DNA from: Rhodovulum robiginosum
Lineage (GTDB): Bacteria; Pseudomonadota; Alphaproteobacteria; Rhodobacterales; Rhodobacteraceae
Length of the DNA: 64,000 bases
NCBI RefSeq assembly: GCF_003944755.1
Contig: NZ_RWGU01000050.1
Location: forward strand, 62,001 to 126,000
Direction: 5' to 3'
This document shows, in pieces, positions 20,501-29,083 of this stretch (position 1 is its first letter; each line of letters opens with the position of its first letter). The notes below the pieces were generated by a model. It made no database searches. It was not told the origin of the DNA and saw only the letters and a list, made by a program, of their open reading frames with translations. The position numbers and the translations under genes were made by a program.

Positions 20501-20730
20501 GCCATGCCGACCCAGAGGGCCGGGTGACGGTAGAAACGCTGGTCGAGGCCGGGGCGACGCGGTTCAAGCCGATCCTGCTGACGGCGATCGCGGCGATGAT
20601 CGGCGCGGCGGTGATCCTGACCGACCCGATCTTCCAGGGGCTGGCGCTGTCGCTGCTCTTCGGGCTGGCGTCGTCGACTGCGCTGACGGTGCTGGTGATC
20701 CCGGCGATCTACCGCATCTTCAAGACCTGA
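17494..20730 (+). CDS. RND family efflux transporter permease (AcrB-like)
   Basis: This 1078-residue inner-membrane protein is a proton-driven exporter. It has the RND duplication: a first helix near residues 30-50, a large periplasmic domain, a helix bundle (about 350-500), a second first-type helix near 560, a second periplasmic domain and a final bundle (about 870-1070). The proton-relay Asp pair is in SIGILVDDAIVVIENI near residue 430, and IALAGIIVRNSILLVDFI lies in the second half. The family shape is closer to multidrug (HAE) than heavy-metal pumps, but the substrate is not predictable. It is translated with the upstream adaptor (8-base overlap). Confidence 0.92.
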   Translation: MNEPAETPKEGGGPALGIAGRLTRSFITSPLTPLFLLAALAMGLLALVSLPREEEPQISVPLVDIHVQADGLKAVDAVKLITEPLETIVKGIDEVEHVYSQTADDQVMVTARFEVGLSQDTAILRVRDKILANLDRIPKGIPQPLVVGRGINDVAIVALTFAPAPGQTEIGAADLTRIAREVEVELAKIEDVGLTYMVGETDQAIRVAPSPEKLALYGITLQQLAGKLEGANSAAPAGMVRDGGQQIGLVLGRTLATAEEIGNLELTARDGRTVYMRDVSEIGFVSDLDEHHVASLARNPETGEITRRPAVTLALAKRAGANAVVVAEKILHQVHEMEGRLIPDSVEVEITRDYGETANEKANELLFHLGLATVSIVALVLFAIGWREAIVVAIVIPVTILLTLFAAHLMGYTLNRVSLFALIFSIGILVDDAIVVIENIARHWGMIGKDESRVKAAIRAVAEVGNPTIVATLTVVVALLPMLFVSGLMGPYMSPIPANASAAMIFSFFVAVMITPWLMVKIAGRAPVHDHDGGKAHPGGTLGRFYAAIVRPILSRKWISLAFLLAVVVVSFGSMGALYTKDVTVKLLPFDNKSELAVIVDLPEGASLEATDAVTQDVARLALDLPEVVSVQTYAGTAAPFNFNGLVRHYFLRSSPELGDAQLNLAPKNERERESHDIALDLRERLRALDVPKGTSLKVVEPPPGPPVIATLLAEIYGPDAETRRAVAARVRAAFEDTPFIVDVDDSFGERPRRLRAELTPSDLAFFRVQEDDALQTLRLLNGATTVGYSHRGEGRMPIPIVLARDRSDRVIDEVALATPVPANALPGGRGVVELGDVVTISQERASYPIFRHNGRYAEMVTAELAGDFEAPLYGMLAVQDRLAAMDWQGLEAPEIRLHGRPLNEAKPVLLWDGEWEVTYITFRDMGAAFGVALVGIYILVVAQFGSFRVPLVVLTPVPLTFLGIMLGHWLFEAPFSATSMIGFIALAGIIVRNSILLVDFIRHADPEGRVTVETLVEAGATRFKPILLTAIAAMIGAAVILTDPIFQGLALSLLFGLASSTALTVLVIPAIYRIFKT

Positions 20731-20734
20731 CCGC

Positions 20735-20762
20735 GGCGCGCCGGGCACAGGTCCGGCGCGCC
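20735..20762 (+). terminator. GC-rich hairpin after the RND operon
   Basis: GGCGCGCCGG and CCGGCGCGCC form a perfect 10-bp stem with an 8-base loop, beginning 5 bases after the RND stop. There is no T-run, so it is not a classic intrinsic terminator. It may act as an mRNA 3' end stabiliser or a Rho-assisted pause site. Confidence 0.4.
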
Positions 20763-20848
20763 GGCGCTGCGCCGCGGGGCGGGTGCTTGACACCCGCGCG
20801 GCGCTGGCGCACTCCGCCCCTTAAGTTGAACGAAAGAGGGTTTTTCCG

Positions 20849-22153
20849 ATGCGCATTGCGATGATCGGCACGGGTTATGTGGGCTTGGTTTCGGGCGTGT
20901 GCTTTTCCGATTTCGGGCACGAGGTCGTCTGCGTCGACAAGAACCCCGACAAGATCGCCATGCTCAACCGCGGCGAGGTGCCGATCTACGAGCCCGGGCT
21001 TGACGAGCTTATGGTGCGCAATGTCGAGGCCGGGCGGCTGTCCTTTACCGGCGATCTGGCCGAGGCGGTCGCCGGGGCCGATGCCGTCTTCATCGCTGTG
21101 GGCACGCCGACGCGCCGCGGCGATGGCCATGCCGATCTGACCTACGTCTTCGCCGCCGCCGAGGAGATCGCCAAGGCGCTGACCGGCTATGCCGTGATCG
21201 TGACCAAGTCGACCGTGCCCGTCGGCACCAACCGCAAGGTCGAAGAGGTGGTGCGCGCGGCCAATTCGGCGGCCGAGTTCGACGTGGCCTCGAACCCCGA
21301 ATTCCTGCGCGAAGGCGCGGCGATCGACGATTTCATGCGCCCCGACCGCGTCGTCGTCGGCTGCGAAAGCGCCCGCGCGCGCGACGTGATGGGCGACATC
21401 TACCGCCCGCTCTACCTGCGCGAATTTCCCGTCGTCTACACCGACCTGGAATCGGCGGAGATGATCAAATACGCGGCCAACGCGTTCCTTGCGACCAAGA
21501 TCACCTTCATCAACGAAATCGCCGCGCTCTGCGAACGGGTGGGCGCCGACATCAAGGCCGTGTCCAAGGGCATGGGTCTCGACGGGCGGATCGGCAACAA
21601 GTTTCTGCATGCCGGCCCGGGCTATGGCGGCTCCTGCTTTCCCAAGGACACCCGCGCGCTGGCCCGTATCGGGCAGGACCACGCGATGCCCCAGCATATC
21701 GTCGAGACCGTCATCGACGTGAACGAGGCCGTCAAGCGGCGCATGGTCGAAAAGCTGCTCGACCTCTGCGGCGGCAGCTTCAACGGCAAGACGATCGGCG
21801 TGCTGGGCGTGACCTTCAAACCCAATACCGACGACATGCGCGAGGCGCCGGCGCTGACCATCGTGCCCGCGCTGGTGGGCGGCGGGGCCAAGGTGCGGGT
21901 GACCGACCCGCAGGGCCGGCGCGAGGGCGAGCATCTGCTGCCCGGCGTCACCTGGTGCGCCGATGCCTACGAGGCGTGCGACAAGGCCGACTTGGTCGTT
22001 CTGCTGACCGAGTGGAACGAGTTCCGCGCGCTCGACCTCAAGCGGCTGGTCGAGGGCATGACCAAGCCCCATTTTGCCGATCTGCGCAACGTCTACGAAC
22101 GGGGCGACGTGCTGGGCGCGGGCTTTGCCACCTACGACGCCATCGGGCGCTGA
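20849..22153 (+). CDS. UDP-glucose 6-dehydrogenase
   Basis: The enzyme oxidises UDP-glucose to UDP-glucuronate with two NAD, supplying uronic acids for surface polysaccharides. The 434-residue protein has the N-terminal NAD fold motif MIGTGYVGLVSG, the VGTPTRR and TKSTVPVGTNRK segments, SNPEFLREGAA, and the catalytic Cys near residue 263 in GPGYGGSCFPKDTRAL. The C-terminal UDP-binding domain includes GVTFKPNTDDMREAPAL. It stands alone between the RND pair and the 5-oxoprolinase gene, so no polysaccharide cluster is attached here. Confidence 0.95.
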   Translation: MRIAMIGTGYVGLVSGVCFSDFGHEVVCVDKNPDKIAMLNRGEVPIYEPGLDELMVRNVEAGRLSFTGDLAEAVAGADAVFIAVGTPTRRGDGHADLTYVFAAAEEIAKALTGYAVIVTKSTVPVGTNRKVEEVVRAANSAAEFDVASNPEFLREGAAIDDFMRPDRVVVGCESARARDVMGDIYRPLYLREFPVVYTDLESAEMIKYAANAFLATKITFINEIAALCERVGADIKAVSKGMGLDGRIGNKFLHAGPGYGGSCFPKDTRALARIGQDHAMPQHIVETVIDVNEAVKRRMVEKLLDLCGGSFNGKTIGVLGVTFKPNTDDMREAPALTIVPALVGGGAKVRVTDPQGRREGEHLLPGVTWCADAYEACDKADLVVLLTEWNEFRALDLKRLVEGMTKPHFADLRNVYERGDVLGAGFATYDAIGR

Positions 22154-22258
22154 ACCGGCCGGCCGACGATTGCGTGCCGGCTTGACCGGGTCTTTGCCCC
22201 CCGATCCGGGCTGTGACATGCTGCGCGCCACGGCGGGGCGCGGCAGGCGGAGACGGCG

Positions 22259-25200
22259 ATGAGCCAAGGCGCATGGGAATTCTGGATCGACCGGGGCGGC
22301 ACCTTTACCGATGTCGTGGCGCGCGCGCCCGATGGGCGGCTGCTGACCCACAAGCTCTTGTCGGAAAACCCCGAACGCTACCGCGACGCCGCGGTGCAGG
22401 GCATCCGCGAGGTGCTGGGGCTGGGCGCGGGCGCGCCGCTGCCCACCGGTGCGATCCGCGCGGTCAAGATGGGCACGACCGTCGCCACCAATGCGCTGTT
22501 GGAACGCAAGGGCGAGCGGGTGCTGCTGATGATCACCCAGGGCTTCGGCGAGTTGCTGCGCATCGGCTATCAGACCCGGCCGCGGCTCTTCGATCTGCAC
22601 ATCGTCCGCCCCGAGCTCTTGTATGAAGACGTCGCCGAGGTGGCCGAAAGGCTGGACGCCGAGGGCGAGGTGCTGACCCCCCTCGACGAGGCCGCCGCCC
22701 GCGCTGCATTGCAGGCGGCCCATGACAGCGGCATCCGGGCCGTCGCCATCGCGCTGATGCACGCCTACCTGAACCCCGCGCACGAAGACCGCCTGGCCGA
22801 GATCGCCAGCGACGTCGGCTTTACCCAGGTCTCGGCCAGCCACCGCGCCTCTCGCCTGATCAAGCTGGTGGGGCGGGGGGATACCACCGTCGTCGACGCC
22901 TATCTCTCGCCGATCCTGCGCCGCTATGTCGACCAGGTGGCCGGCGCGCTGGATGTCGGGCAGGGCGGCGCCGACCGCCTGCTATTCATGCAGTCGAATG
23001 GCGGGCTGACCGATGCTGCGCTTTTCCAGGGCAGGGACGCGATCCTTTCGGGCCCGGCGGGCGGCATAGTCGGCATGGTGAAAACCGCCGAGGCGGCCGG
23101 GTTCGACCGGCTGATCGGCTTTGACATGGGCGGCACCTCGACCGACGTCAGCCACTATGCCGGCCGCTACGAGCGGAGTTTCGAGACCGAGGTGGCGGGG
23201 GTGCGGATGCGCGCCCCGATGATGGACATCCACACCGTGGCCGCCGGCGGCGGGTCGATCTGCAAGTTCGAGGATGGCCGGTTCCAGGTCGGCCCCGAAA
23301 GCGCGGGCGCCGATCCGGGGCCGGCCTGCTACCGCCGGGGCGGGCCGCTGACCGTGACCGATTGCAACGTGATGCTGGGCAAGCTGAACCCAGGCCATTT
23401 CCCGGCCGTGTTCGGCCCCGATGGCGACCAGCCTCTGGATGTCGAGGCCGTGCGCGCGCAGTTCGCCGCGCTGGCACAGGACATCGCCGCGGCCACCGGC
23501 GAGGCGCCCCGCACGCCCGAAGAGGTGGCCGAGGGCTTTCTGCGGATCGCGGTCGAGAACATGGCCAACGCGATCAAGAAGATCTCGGTTCAGCGCGGCC
23601 ATGACGTGACCGGCTACACGCTGCAATGCTTCGGCGGCGCGGGCGGGCAGCATGCCTGCCTTGTGGCCGACGCTCTGGGCATGAAGCGGGTCTTCCTGCA
23701 TCCCTTCGCGGGCGTGCTGTCGGCCTATGGCATGGGGCTGGCCGAGATCCGCGCGATGGAGGAATGCCAGCTCGACGCGCCGCTCGCCGAGATCGGGCAG
23801 GCGGAACGGGCGCTGGCCGACCTGCGCCGCCGGGCGGTCGACGCGGTGGCCGGTCAGGGCGTGCCCGAGGGGGCGATCCGCACCGTCGCCCGCGCCCATC
23901 TGCGCTATGAGGGCTCGCACCAGACGCTGGAGGTGACCTTTGGCCCCGCAGACGAGATGCAGGCGGATTTCGAGGCCACCCATCGCGCCCGCTTCGGTTT
24001 TGCCTCGCCCGACCGGGCGCTGTTGTTCGACATGCTCGATGTCGAGGCCATCGGTGAGACCGGCGAGGCACCCGCGGCCATGGCGCCGGCGGCCCGTCCC
24101 GAGGTCGCGGCGCGCGTGCCGGTGCATCTGGCCGGCGAGACGGTCGAACTTGCGCTTTACGACCGCGCCACGCTGGGCGCGGGCACCCGCATCGACGGCC
24201 CCGCGATCATCACCGAGCCCACGGGCACCAACATGGTCGAGCCCGGCTGGGCAGCCTCGGTCGACGAGCGGGGCAACCTGATCTTGGAAAAGGTCGCCGC
24301 GGCGCCGCGGCCCCGCGCCGCCGGCACCGAGGCCGACCCGGTCGTGCTGGAGGTGATGTCGAACCTCTTCATGTCCGTGGCCGAACAGATGGGCGCGACG
24401 CTGGCCAACACCTCGTGGTCGGTCAACATCAAGGAGCGGCTCGATTTTTCCTGCGCGATCTTCGATGCGGGCGGCGACCTCGTGGCCAATGCACCGCATG
24501 TGCCGGTGCATCTCGGCTCGATGTCGGACTCGATCAAGACGGTGATGCGGGCCTTCGCGGGCGAGTTGCGCGAGGGCGACGCCTTCATGCTGAACTCTCC
24601 CTTCGCGGGCGGCACCCACCTGCCCGATGTCACCGTTGTCACGCCGGTTTTTGTCGAGGGCGAGGCGCGGTTCTGGCTGGGGGCGCGCGGGCATCATGCC
24701 GATATCGGCGGCCGCACCCCGGGCTCGGCCCCGCCCGACTCGAGGCGGATCGAGGAAGAGGGCGTGGTGATCGAGGCGATGCGGCTGGTCGACCGCGGCG
24801 GGTTCCTGGAAGACGAGGCCCAGGCGGCGCTGACGGCAGGGCCCTACCCGTGCCGGAACGTCCCCCACAACATGGCCGACCTCAAGGCCCAGGTCGCCGC
24901 CAACGAGACCGGGCGGCGCGAGCTGTCGAAGGTGATCGCGCAGTACGGGGCCGACGTGGTGACGGCCTATACCGGCCATGTGCAGGACAACGCCGAGGAA
25001 AGCGTGCGCCGGGTGATCGACCGGCTGCGCGCCGGGCGCTTTTCGTACCCGATGGACCACGGCGCGACCATCGAGGTGGCGGTTCGGGTGGACCGTGCCG
25101 CGCGCGAGGCGGTGATCGATTTTACCGGCACCAGCGCCCAGCACGCGGGCAACTACAACGCGCCGCTCTCCATCTGCCGGGCGGTGGTGCTTTATGTCTT

Positions 25201-25855
25201 CCGCACGATGGTGGGCAGCGACATCCCGCTGAACGAGGGCTGCCTGAAGCCCTTGAAAATCGTGGTGCCCGACGGGTCGATGCTGAACCCGCGCCCGCCG
25301 GCCGCAGTGATCGCGGGCAATACCGAGGTCAGCCAGGCGGCCTGCAACGCGCTATACGGCGCGCTGGGGGTGATCGCCGGCAGCCAGGCGACGATGAACA
25401 ATTTCGTCTGGGGCAACGCACGGTTCCAGAATTACGAGACGATCGCGGGCGGCACCGGCGCGGGCCCCGGGTTTGACGGTTGCGACGCGGTGCAGAGCCA
25501 CATGACCAACACGCGGATGACCGACCCTGAAGTGCTGGAAAAGCGCTTTCCCGTGCGGCTGGAGGAATTTTCCATCCGCCGGGGGTCGGGCGGGGCCGGG
25601 CGCTGGTCGGGGGGCGACGGTGCGGTACGGCGCCTGCGGTTCCTCGACGGGGTGACAGTGACGACCCTGTGTTCCCACCGCGAGATCCCGCCATTCGGCG
25701 TCGATGGCGGTGCGCCCGGGGCGGTGGGCGAGAACTGGGCCGAGTACCCCGACGGGCGCCGGGTGCGGCTGAACGGCAATGACGAGATCGACCTGCCGGC
25801 GGACGGGCTGTTCGAGATGCGCACGCCCGGCGGCGGCGGCTGGGGCGCGGCCTGA
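22259..25855 (+). CDS. 5-oxoprolinase / fused hydantoinase A-B protein
   Basis: The enzyme opens 5-oxo-L-proline to glutamate with ATP hydrolysis in the cytoplasm. The 1198-residue chain joins a HyuA-like half (about residues 1-690) and a HyuB-like half (about 695-1195). The HyuA half has DRGGTFTDVV at the N-terminus, GTTVATNALLERKG, and FDMGGTSTDVS. The HyuB half has VHLGSMSDSIK, LNSPFAGGTHLPDV, RGHHADIGGRTPGS and the glycine-rich end TPGGGGWG. Single-chain proteins of this size are usually ATP-dependent 5-oxoprolinase, while split ones are often hydantoinases or acetone carboxylase-like, hence the choice. The ATG follows GGCGGAG. Confidence 0.88.
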   Translation: MSQGAWEFWIDRGGTFTDVVARAPDGRLLTHKLLSENPERYRDAAVQGIREVLGLGAGAPLPTGAIRAVKMGTTVATNALLERKGERVLLMITQGFGELLRIGYQTRPRLFDLHIVRPELLYEDVAEVAERLDAEGEVLTPLDEAAARAALQAAHDSGIRAVAIALMHAYLNPAHEDRLAEIASDVGFTQVSASHRASRLIKLVGRGDTTVVDAYLSPILRRYVDQVAGALDVGQGGADRLLFMQSNGGLTDAALFQGRDAILSGPAGGIVGMVKTAEAAGFDRLIGFDMGGTSTDVSHYAGRYERSFETEVAGVRMRAPMMDIHTVAAGGGSICKFEDGRFQVGPESAGADPGPACYRRGGPLTVTDCNVMLGKLNPGHFPAVFGPDGDQPLDVEAVRAQFAALAQDIAAATGEAPRTPEEVAEGFLRIAVENMANAIKKISVQRGHDVTGYTLQCFGGAGGQHACLVADALGMKRVFLHPFAGVLSAYGMGLAEIRAMEECQLDAPLAEIGQAERALADLRRRAVDAVAGQGVPEGAIRTVARAHLRYEGSHQTLEVTFGPADEMQADFEATHRARFGFASPDRALLFDMLDVEAIGETGEAPAAMAPAARPEVAARVPVHLAGETVELALYDRATLGAGTRIDGPAIITEPTGTNMVEPGWAASVDERGNLILEKVAAAPRPRAAGTEADPVVLEVMSNLFMSVAEQMGATLANTSWSVNIKERLDFSCAIFDAGGDLVANAPHVPVHLGSMSDSIKTVMRAFAGELREGDAFMLNSPFAGGTHLPDVTVVTPVFVEGEARFWLGARGHHADIGGRTPGSAPPDSRRIEEEGVVIEAMRLVDRGGFLEDEAQAALTAGPYPCRNVPHNMADLKAQVAANETGRRELSKVIAQYGADVVTAYTGHVQDNAEESVRRVIDRLRAGRFSYPMDHGATIEVAVRVDRAAREAVIDFTGTSAQHAGNYNAPLSICRAVVLYVFRTMVGSDIPLNEGCLKPLKIVVPDGSMLNPRPPAAVIAGNTEVSQAACNALYGALGVIAGSQATMNNFVWGNARFQNYETIAGGTGAGPGFDGCDAVQSHMTNTRMTDPEVLEKRFPVRLEEFSIRRGSGGAGRWSGGDGAVRRLRFLDGVTVTTLCSHREIPPFGVDGGAPGAVGENWAEYPDGRRVRLNGNDEIDLPADGLFEMRTPGGGGWGAA

Positions 25856-25919
25856 CCGCCTTTAGGCCAGGCGTGTTTCACGACGTCTTGCCAAACGACC
25901 TACGAAATCTTCGGGCGGC

Positions 25920-26735
25920 TCACTTGGGCGCCGCGCCGCCGATGGCCGCGGTCACGGTGTCGGCCGCGCGGCGCACCTCGGCGCCGATCCGGCCCGCCTC
26001 TGACACCGGCATCCGGAACGCCGGCCCCGAGACTGACAGTCCCGCCACCGGCTCGCCATAGGCGTTGAAGATCGGCGCGGCGACGCAGCGCATGCCCTCG
26101 GCGCGCTCCTGATCGTCGATCGCATAGCCCCGCTCGCGGATGCGGGCGAGGTCGCGCTTGAGGCCGATCTCGGACGTGATCGACAGCGCGGTGAAGCCGT
26201 GCAGCCCCCGTTCGGCGACGATGGCCGTGACCCGCGCCTCGGGATAAAAAGCCAACAGCGCCTTGCCGATGCCCGAGACATGCATCGGGCTTTTCGTGCC
26301 CGGCGGGAAAAAGGCGCGGATCGCCTCGTGGGTTTCGACCTGGGTCAGAAACAGCACCTCGTCGCGGTTCTCGATGCCCAGGTTGGCGGTTTCGCCGGTG
26401 GCGCGCATCAGCGCCTGCATCGGCCCGCGGGCGCGTTCGGCCACGTTGGTGCGCCTGAGAAACCCCGATCCGATGCGAAAGGCGCCGGCCCCGACATGCC
26501 AGCGCTGCGCGCCCTCCTCCGATTCGACGATGCCGCGGGTTTGCAGCGTGGTCAGCACGCGGTAGACGGTGGGGGCGCTCTGGCCCGTGCGCTCGGCCAG
26601 TTCCGACAGCGTCAGCCCGTTGGTTTCGCTCAACGAGGCGAGAATGCCCATCGCCCGGTCGAGCGAGCGCACGGTGTTCTGTTCGGTCTTGTCGTGGAAG
26701 GCGCGGGGGCGGCCACGCGGGCGGGGCTGGGTCAT
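25920..26735 (-). CDS. bhcR: IclR-family regulator of the beta-hydroxyaspartate cycle genes
   Basis: BhcR controls the bhc operon in Paracoccus denitrificans, where it is an IclR-type protein responding to glyoxylate. This 271-residue protein has the same genomic position, divergent from bhcA. A winged helix-turn-helix lies at about residues 22-80 (LSELAERTGQSAPTVYRVLTTL) and an IclR effector domain follows (about 95-262, with SPMHVSGIGKALLA and GMRCVAAPIFNAYGEPVAGLSV). A perfect 17-bp palindrome sits 22 bases upstream of its start, in the shared intergenic region, so autoregulation is likely. Confidence 0.9.
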   Translation of the reverse strand: MTQPRPRGRPRAFHDKTEQNTVRSLDRAMGILASLSETNGLTLSELAERTGQSAPTVYRVLTTLQTRGIVESEEGAQRWHVGAGAFRIGSGFLRRTNVAERARGPMQALMRATGETANLGIENRDEVLFLTQVETHEAIRAFFPPGTKSPMHVSGIGKALLAFYPEARVTAIVAERGLHGFTALSITSEIGLKRDLARIRERGYAIDDQERAEGMRCVAAPIFNAYGEPVAGLSVSGPAFRMPVSEAGRIGAEVRRAADTVTAAIGGAAPK

Positions 26736-26756
26736 GGATCGGCGTTCCGTTCAAGC

Positions 26757-26773
26757 GTGAAAACATTTTTCAC
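26757..26773. promoter_or_regulatory. Perfect 17-bp palindrome, probable BhcR operator
   Basis: GTGAAAACATTTTTCAC has 7-bp arms around CAT. It lies 21 bases from the bhcR start and about 136 bases from bhcA, in the AT-rich intergenic region. IclR regulators usually bind such short palindromes. Assignment to BhcR is by position. Confidence 0.6.
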
Positions 26774-26828
26774 ATGATGAAATATGCGAAAGCGCCCCGA
26801 TTCAAGGGGCCTGACCACTTTTTCGCCT

Positions 26829-26846
26829 GTCAAAATCATTTTTCAA
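26829..26846. promoter_or_regulatory. Second, imperfect operator-like site before bhcA
   Basis: GTCAAAATCATTTTTCAA resembles the palindrome at 26757-26773, sharing the AAAA...CATTTTTCA core with one extra base in the left part. It lies 63 bases before the bhcA start, closer to where the bhcA promoter would be. Two sites could allow cooperative binding. The match is partial. Confidence 0.4.
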
Positions 26847-26908
26847 AAAAATTGCACCACACCGGGCCCGGCGCGTACAAGACATGGCAGGAGAGAGAGG
26901 AACACATC

Positions 26909-28087
26909 ATGGCCAGCCAGAACCCCGTTTTCATTCCGGGCCCCACGAATATTCCCGAAGTGATCCGACATGCCTGCGATATCCCGACGATGGATCACCG
27001 CTCGGCCGATTTCCCGCCGATTTTCGACAAGGCGAAGTCGGGGGTGAAGGCTGTGCTGGGTTCGGCGACCGGCGAGGTCGTGCTGTTTCCCGCCACCGGC
27101 ACCGGCGGCTGGGAGGCGGCGATAACCAACACCCTGTCGCCCGGCGACAAGGTGCTGGCGGCGCGCCACGGGATGTTTTCCCAGAAATGGATCGACATGT
27201 GCCAGCGGCACGGTCTCGACGTCCATATCATCGAGGCGCCCTGGGGCGAGGGCGTTCCGGTCGCGGCTTTTGCCGAGGCGTTGGCGGCAGACACCACTCA
27301 CGGAATCAAGGCCGTTCTCGTCACCCATAACGAAACCGCCACCGGCGTCACCTCTGACGTCGCTGCGGTGCGCGCCGCGATGGATGCCGCCGGCCACCCG
27401 GCGCTCTTGATGGTCGACGGGGTCAGCTCGATCGGGTCGATCCCGTTCAAGATGGAGGATTGGGGCGTCGACCTGGCCGTTGCGGGGTCGCAAAAGGGCT
27501 TTATGCTGCCGGCGGGGCTGGCCATCGTCGGCATCAGCCAAAAGGCGCTGGCCGCGATGGAGACGAACGGCCTGCCGCGCTGCTTCTTCGATTTGCGGGA
27601 CATGCTGTCGGGCGTCTATCCCTATACCCCGCCCGTGGGGATGATCCATGGCCTGTCGGTTGCCACCGACATGCTGCTGAGCGAGGGGATGGAGGCGGTC
27701 TATGCCCGTCATCATCGCATCGCCGAAGGGGTGCGCAAGGCCGTGGCGGCCTGGGGGTTCAGCCCTTGCGCGGTGACGCCGGCGCTCTACTCTGATACTG
27801 TAACGGCGATCGTGACGCCCGAAGGGATCGATGCCGGGCGCATCGTCACCCATGCCGCAGACACCTATGGCGTGGCGTTCGGCGCTGGGCTGGGCGCGGT
27901 TGCCGGCAAGGTGTTTCGCATCGGCCATTTGGGTCAGATGACCGACGTGATGGCGCTGGCCGGCATCGCCACGGCCGAGATGGCAATGGCCGACCTGGGC
28001 CTCGACGTGGGCCTTGGCCGGGGCGTGGCGGCCGCGCAGGACTATTACCGCAGCACACATGCCGCGCCGGCGCGTGCAGCGGCTTGA
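26909..28087 (+). CDS. bhcA: L-aspartate--glyoxylate aminotransferase
   Basis: BhcA transfers the amino group of aspartate to glyoxylate, giving glycine and oxaloacetate, and so primes and closes the beta-hydroxyaspartate cycle. The 392-residue protein is a class V PLP aminotransferase: FIPGPTNIPEVI at the start, DHRSADF, FPATGTGGWEAA for PLP phosphate, DGVSSIGSIPF, and the PLP lysine in AGSQKGFMLPAG. I chose the ATG at 26909, which follows AGAGAGAGG by 8 bases. The open frame extends further upstream but through operator-like DNA. It is the first gene of bhcABCD. Confidence 0.93.
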   Translation: MASQNPVFIPGPTNIPEVIRHACDIPTMDHRSADFPPIFDKAKSGVKAVLGSATGEVVLFPATGTGGWEAAITNTLSPGDKVLAARHGMFSQKWIDMCQRHGLDVHIIEAPWGEGVPVAAFAEALAADTTHGIKAVLVTHNETATGVTSDVAAVRAAMDAAGHPALLMVDGVSSIGSIPFKMEDWGVDLAVAGSQKGFMLPAGLAIVGISQKALAAMETNGLPRCFFDLRDMLSGVYPYTPPVGMIHGLSVATDMLLSEGMEAVYARHHRIAEGVRKAVAAWGFSPCAVTPALYSDTVTAIVTPEGIDAGRIVTHAADTYGVAFGAGLGAVAGKVFRIGHLGQMTDVMALAGIATAEMAMADLGLDVGLGRGVAAAQDYYRSTHAAPARAAA

Positions 28088-28098
28088 GGAAGGGACCG

Positions 28099-29070
28099 AT
28101 GAAAGACGCAAACGAGATGTATATCCCGACCTATGACGACGTGGTGGCCGCGCATGAGCGGATCGCCCCCTACATCCACCGCACGCCGGTTCTGACCTCG
28201 TCCTATTTCAACGAGTTGACGGGGGCCGAGCTGTACTTCAAGTGCGAGAATTTCCAGAAGGCCGGCGCCTTCAAGGTGCGGGGCGCGTGCAACGCGGTCT
28301 TCGGTCTTGACGACGCGACGGCGGAAAAGGGCGTGGCGACGCACAGCTCGGGCAACCATGCGCTGTCGCTGTCCTACGCGGCCGGGCGGCGCGGCATTCC
28401 CTGCTACGTGGTGATGCCCAAGACCGCGCCGCAGGCGAAAAAGGATGCGGTGCGCGGCTATGGCGGTATCATCACCGAATGCGAACCCTCGACGTCGAGC
28501 CGCGAGGCGGTGTTTGCCGAGGTTCAGGCCGAGACCGGCGCCGAGTTCGTACACCCCTACAACGACCCGCGGGTGGTGGCTGGGCAGGGCACATGCTCGC
28601 GCGAGCTCAACGAGCAGGTGCCGGGGCTGGACGCGGTGATCGCGCCCATCGGTGGCGGCGGCATGGTCTCGGGCACCTGCCTGACGCTGTCGAACATCGC
28701 CCCCGATATCGAGATCTACGCCGCCGAGCCCGAGCAGGCCGACGATGCCTATCGCAGCCTCAAGGCGGGCCACATCATCGCCGACGATGCCCCGAACACG
28801 GTGGCGGACGGGTTGAAAGTGCCGCTGAAAGAGCTGACCTGGCATTTCGTGTCGAACCACGTGACCGACATCTTCACCGCCTCGGAAGAGGAGATCATCG
28901 ACGCGATGAAGCTGACCTGGCAGCGGATGAAGATCGTGATGGAGGCGAGCTGCGCCGTGCCGCTGGCGACCATTTTGAAGAACAAGGATGCCTTCGCGGG
29001 CAAGCGCGTCGGCGTCATCATTACGGGCGGCAATGTCGATCTGGACAAGCTGCCCTGGATCAAGAGCTAA
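28099..29070 (+). CDS. bhcB: beta-hydroxyaspartate dehydratase
   Basis: BhcB dehydrates (2R,3S)-beta-hydroxyaspartate to iminosuccinate. The 323-residue protein is a fold-type II PLP enzyme like serine/threonine dehydratases: the PLP lysine in KAGAFKVRGACNAV near residue 60, SSGNHALSLSYAAG near 88, a glycine loop PIGGGGMVSGTC near 185, and a late TGGNVDLD motif. The ATG at 28099 lies 11 bases after the bhcA stop with GAGGAAGGG between. An in-frame TTG overlapping the bhcA stop was not chosen. The cycle assignment rests on its place between bhcA and bhcC. Confidence 0.93.
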   Translation: MKDANEMYIPTYDDVVAAHERIAPYIHRTPVLTSSYFNELTGAELYFKCENFQKAGAFKVRGACNAVFGLDDATAEKGVATHSSGNHALSLSYAAGRRGIPCYVVMPKTAPQAKKDAVRGYGGIITECEPSTSSREAVFAEVQAETGAEFVHPYNDPRVVAGQGTCSRELNEQVPGLDAVIAPIGGGGMVSGTCLTLSNIAPDIEIYAAEPEQADDAYRSLKAGHIIADDAPNTVADGLKVPLKELTWHFVSNHVTDIFTASEEEIIDAMKLTWQRMKIVMEASCAVPLATILKNKDAFAGKRVGVIITGGNVDLDKLPWIKS

Positions 29071-29083
29071 GGGAGAGAACGCC

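Noticed and set aside
17365-20793. A very long open frame on the minus strand opposite the RND transporter gene
   Set aside because: It is the mirror of a well-supported RND gene, has a low-complexity His/Arg/Gln/Asp-rich translation and no domain. High GC content keeps antisense frames open.
20787-20850. TTGACA upstream of UDP-glucose dehydrogenase as a sigma-70 promoter
   Set aside because: No -10-like sequence lies 15-19 bases downstream; the first AT-rich bases are too far away.
20720-25144. Two long minus-strand frames opposite UDP-glucose dehydrogenase and 5-oxoprolinase
   Set aside because: Both are shadows of genes with strong family motifs; their own translations are low-complexity.
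28084-28098. TTG start for bhcB overlapping the bhcA stop
   Set aside because: The ATG at 28099 has a good ribosome site in exactly these bases and matches the expected BhcB start.
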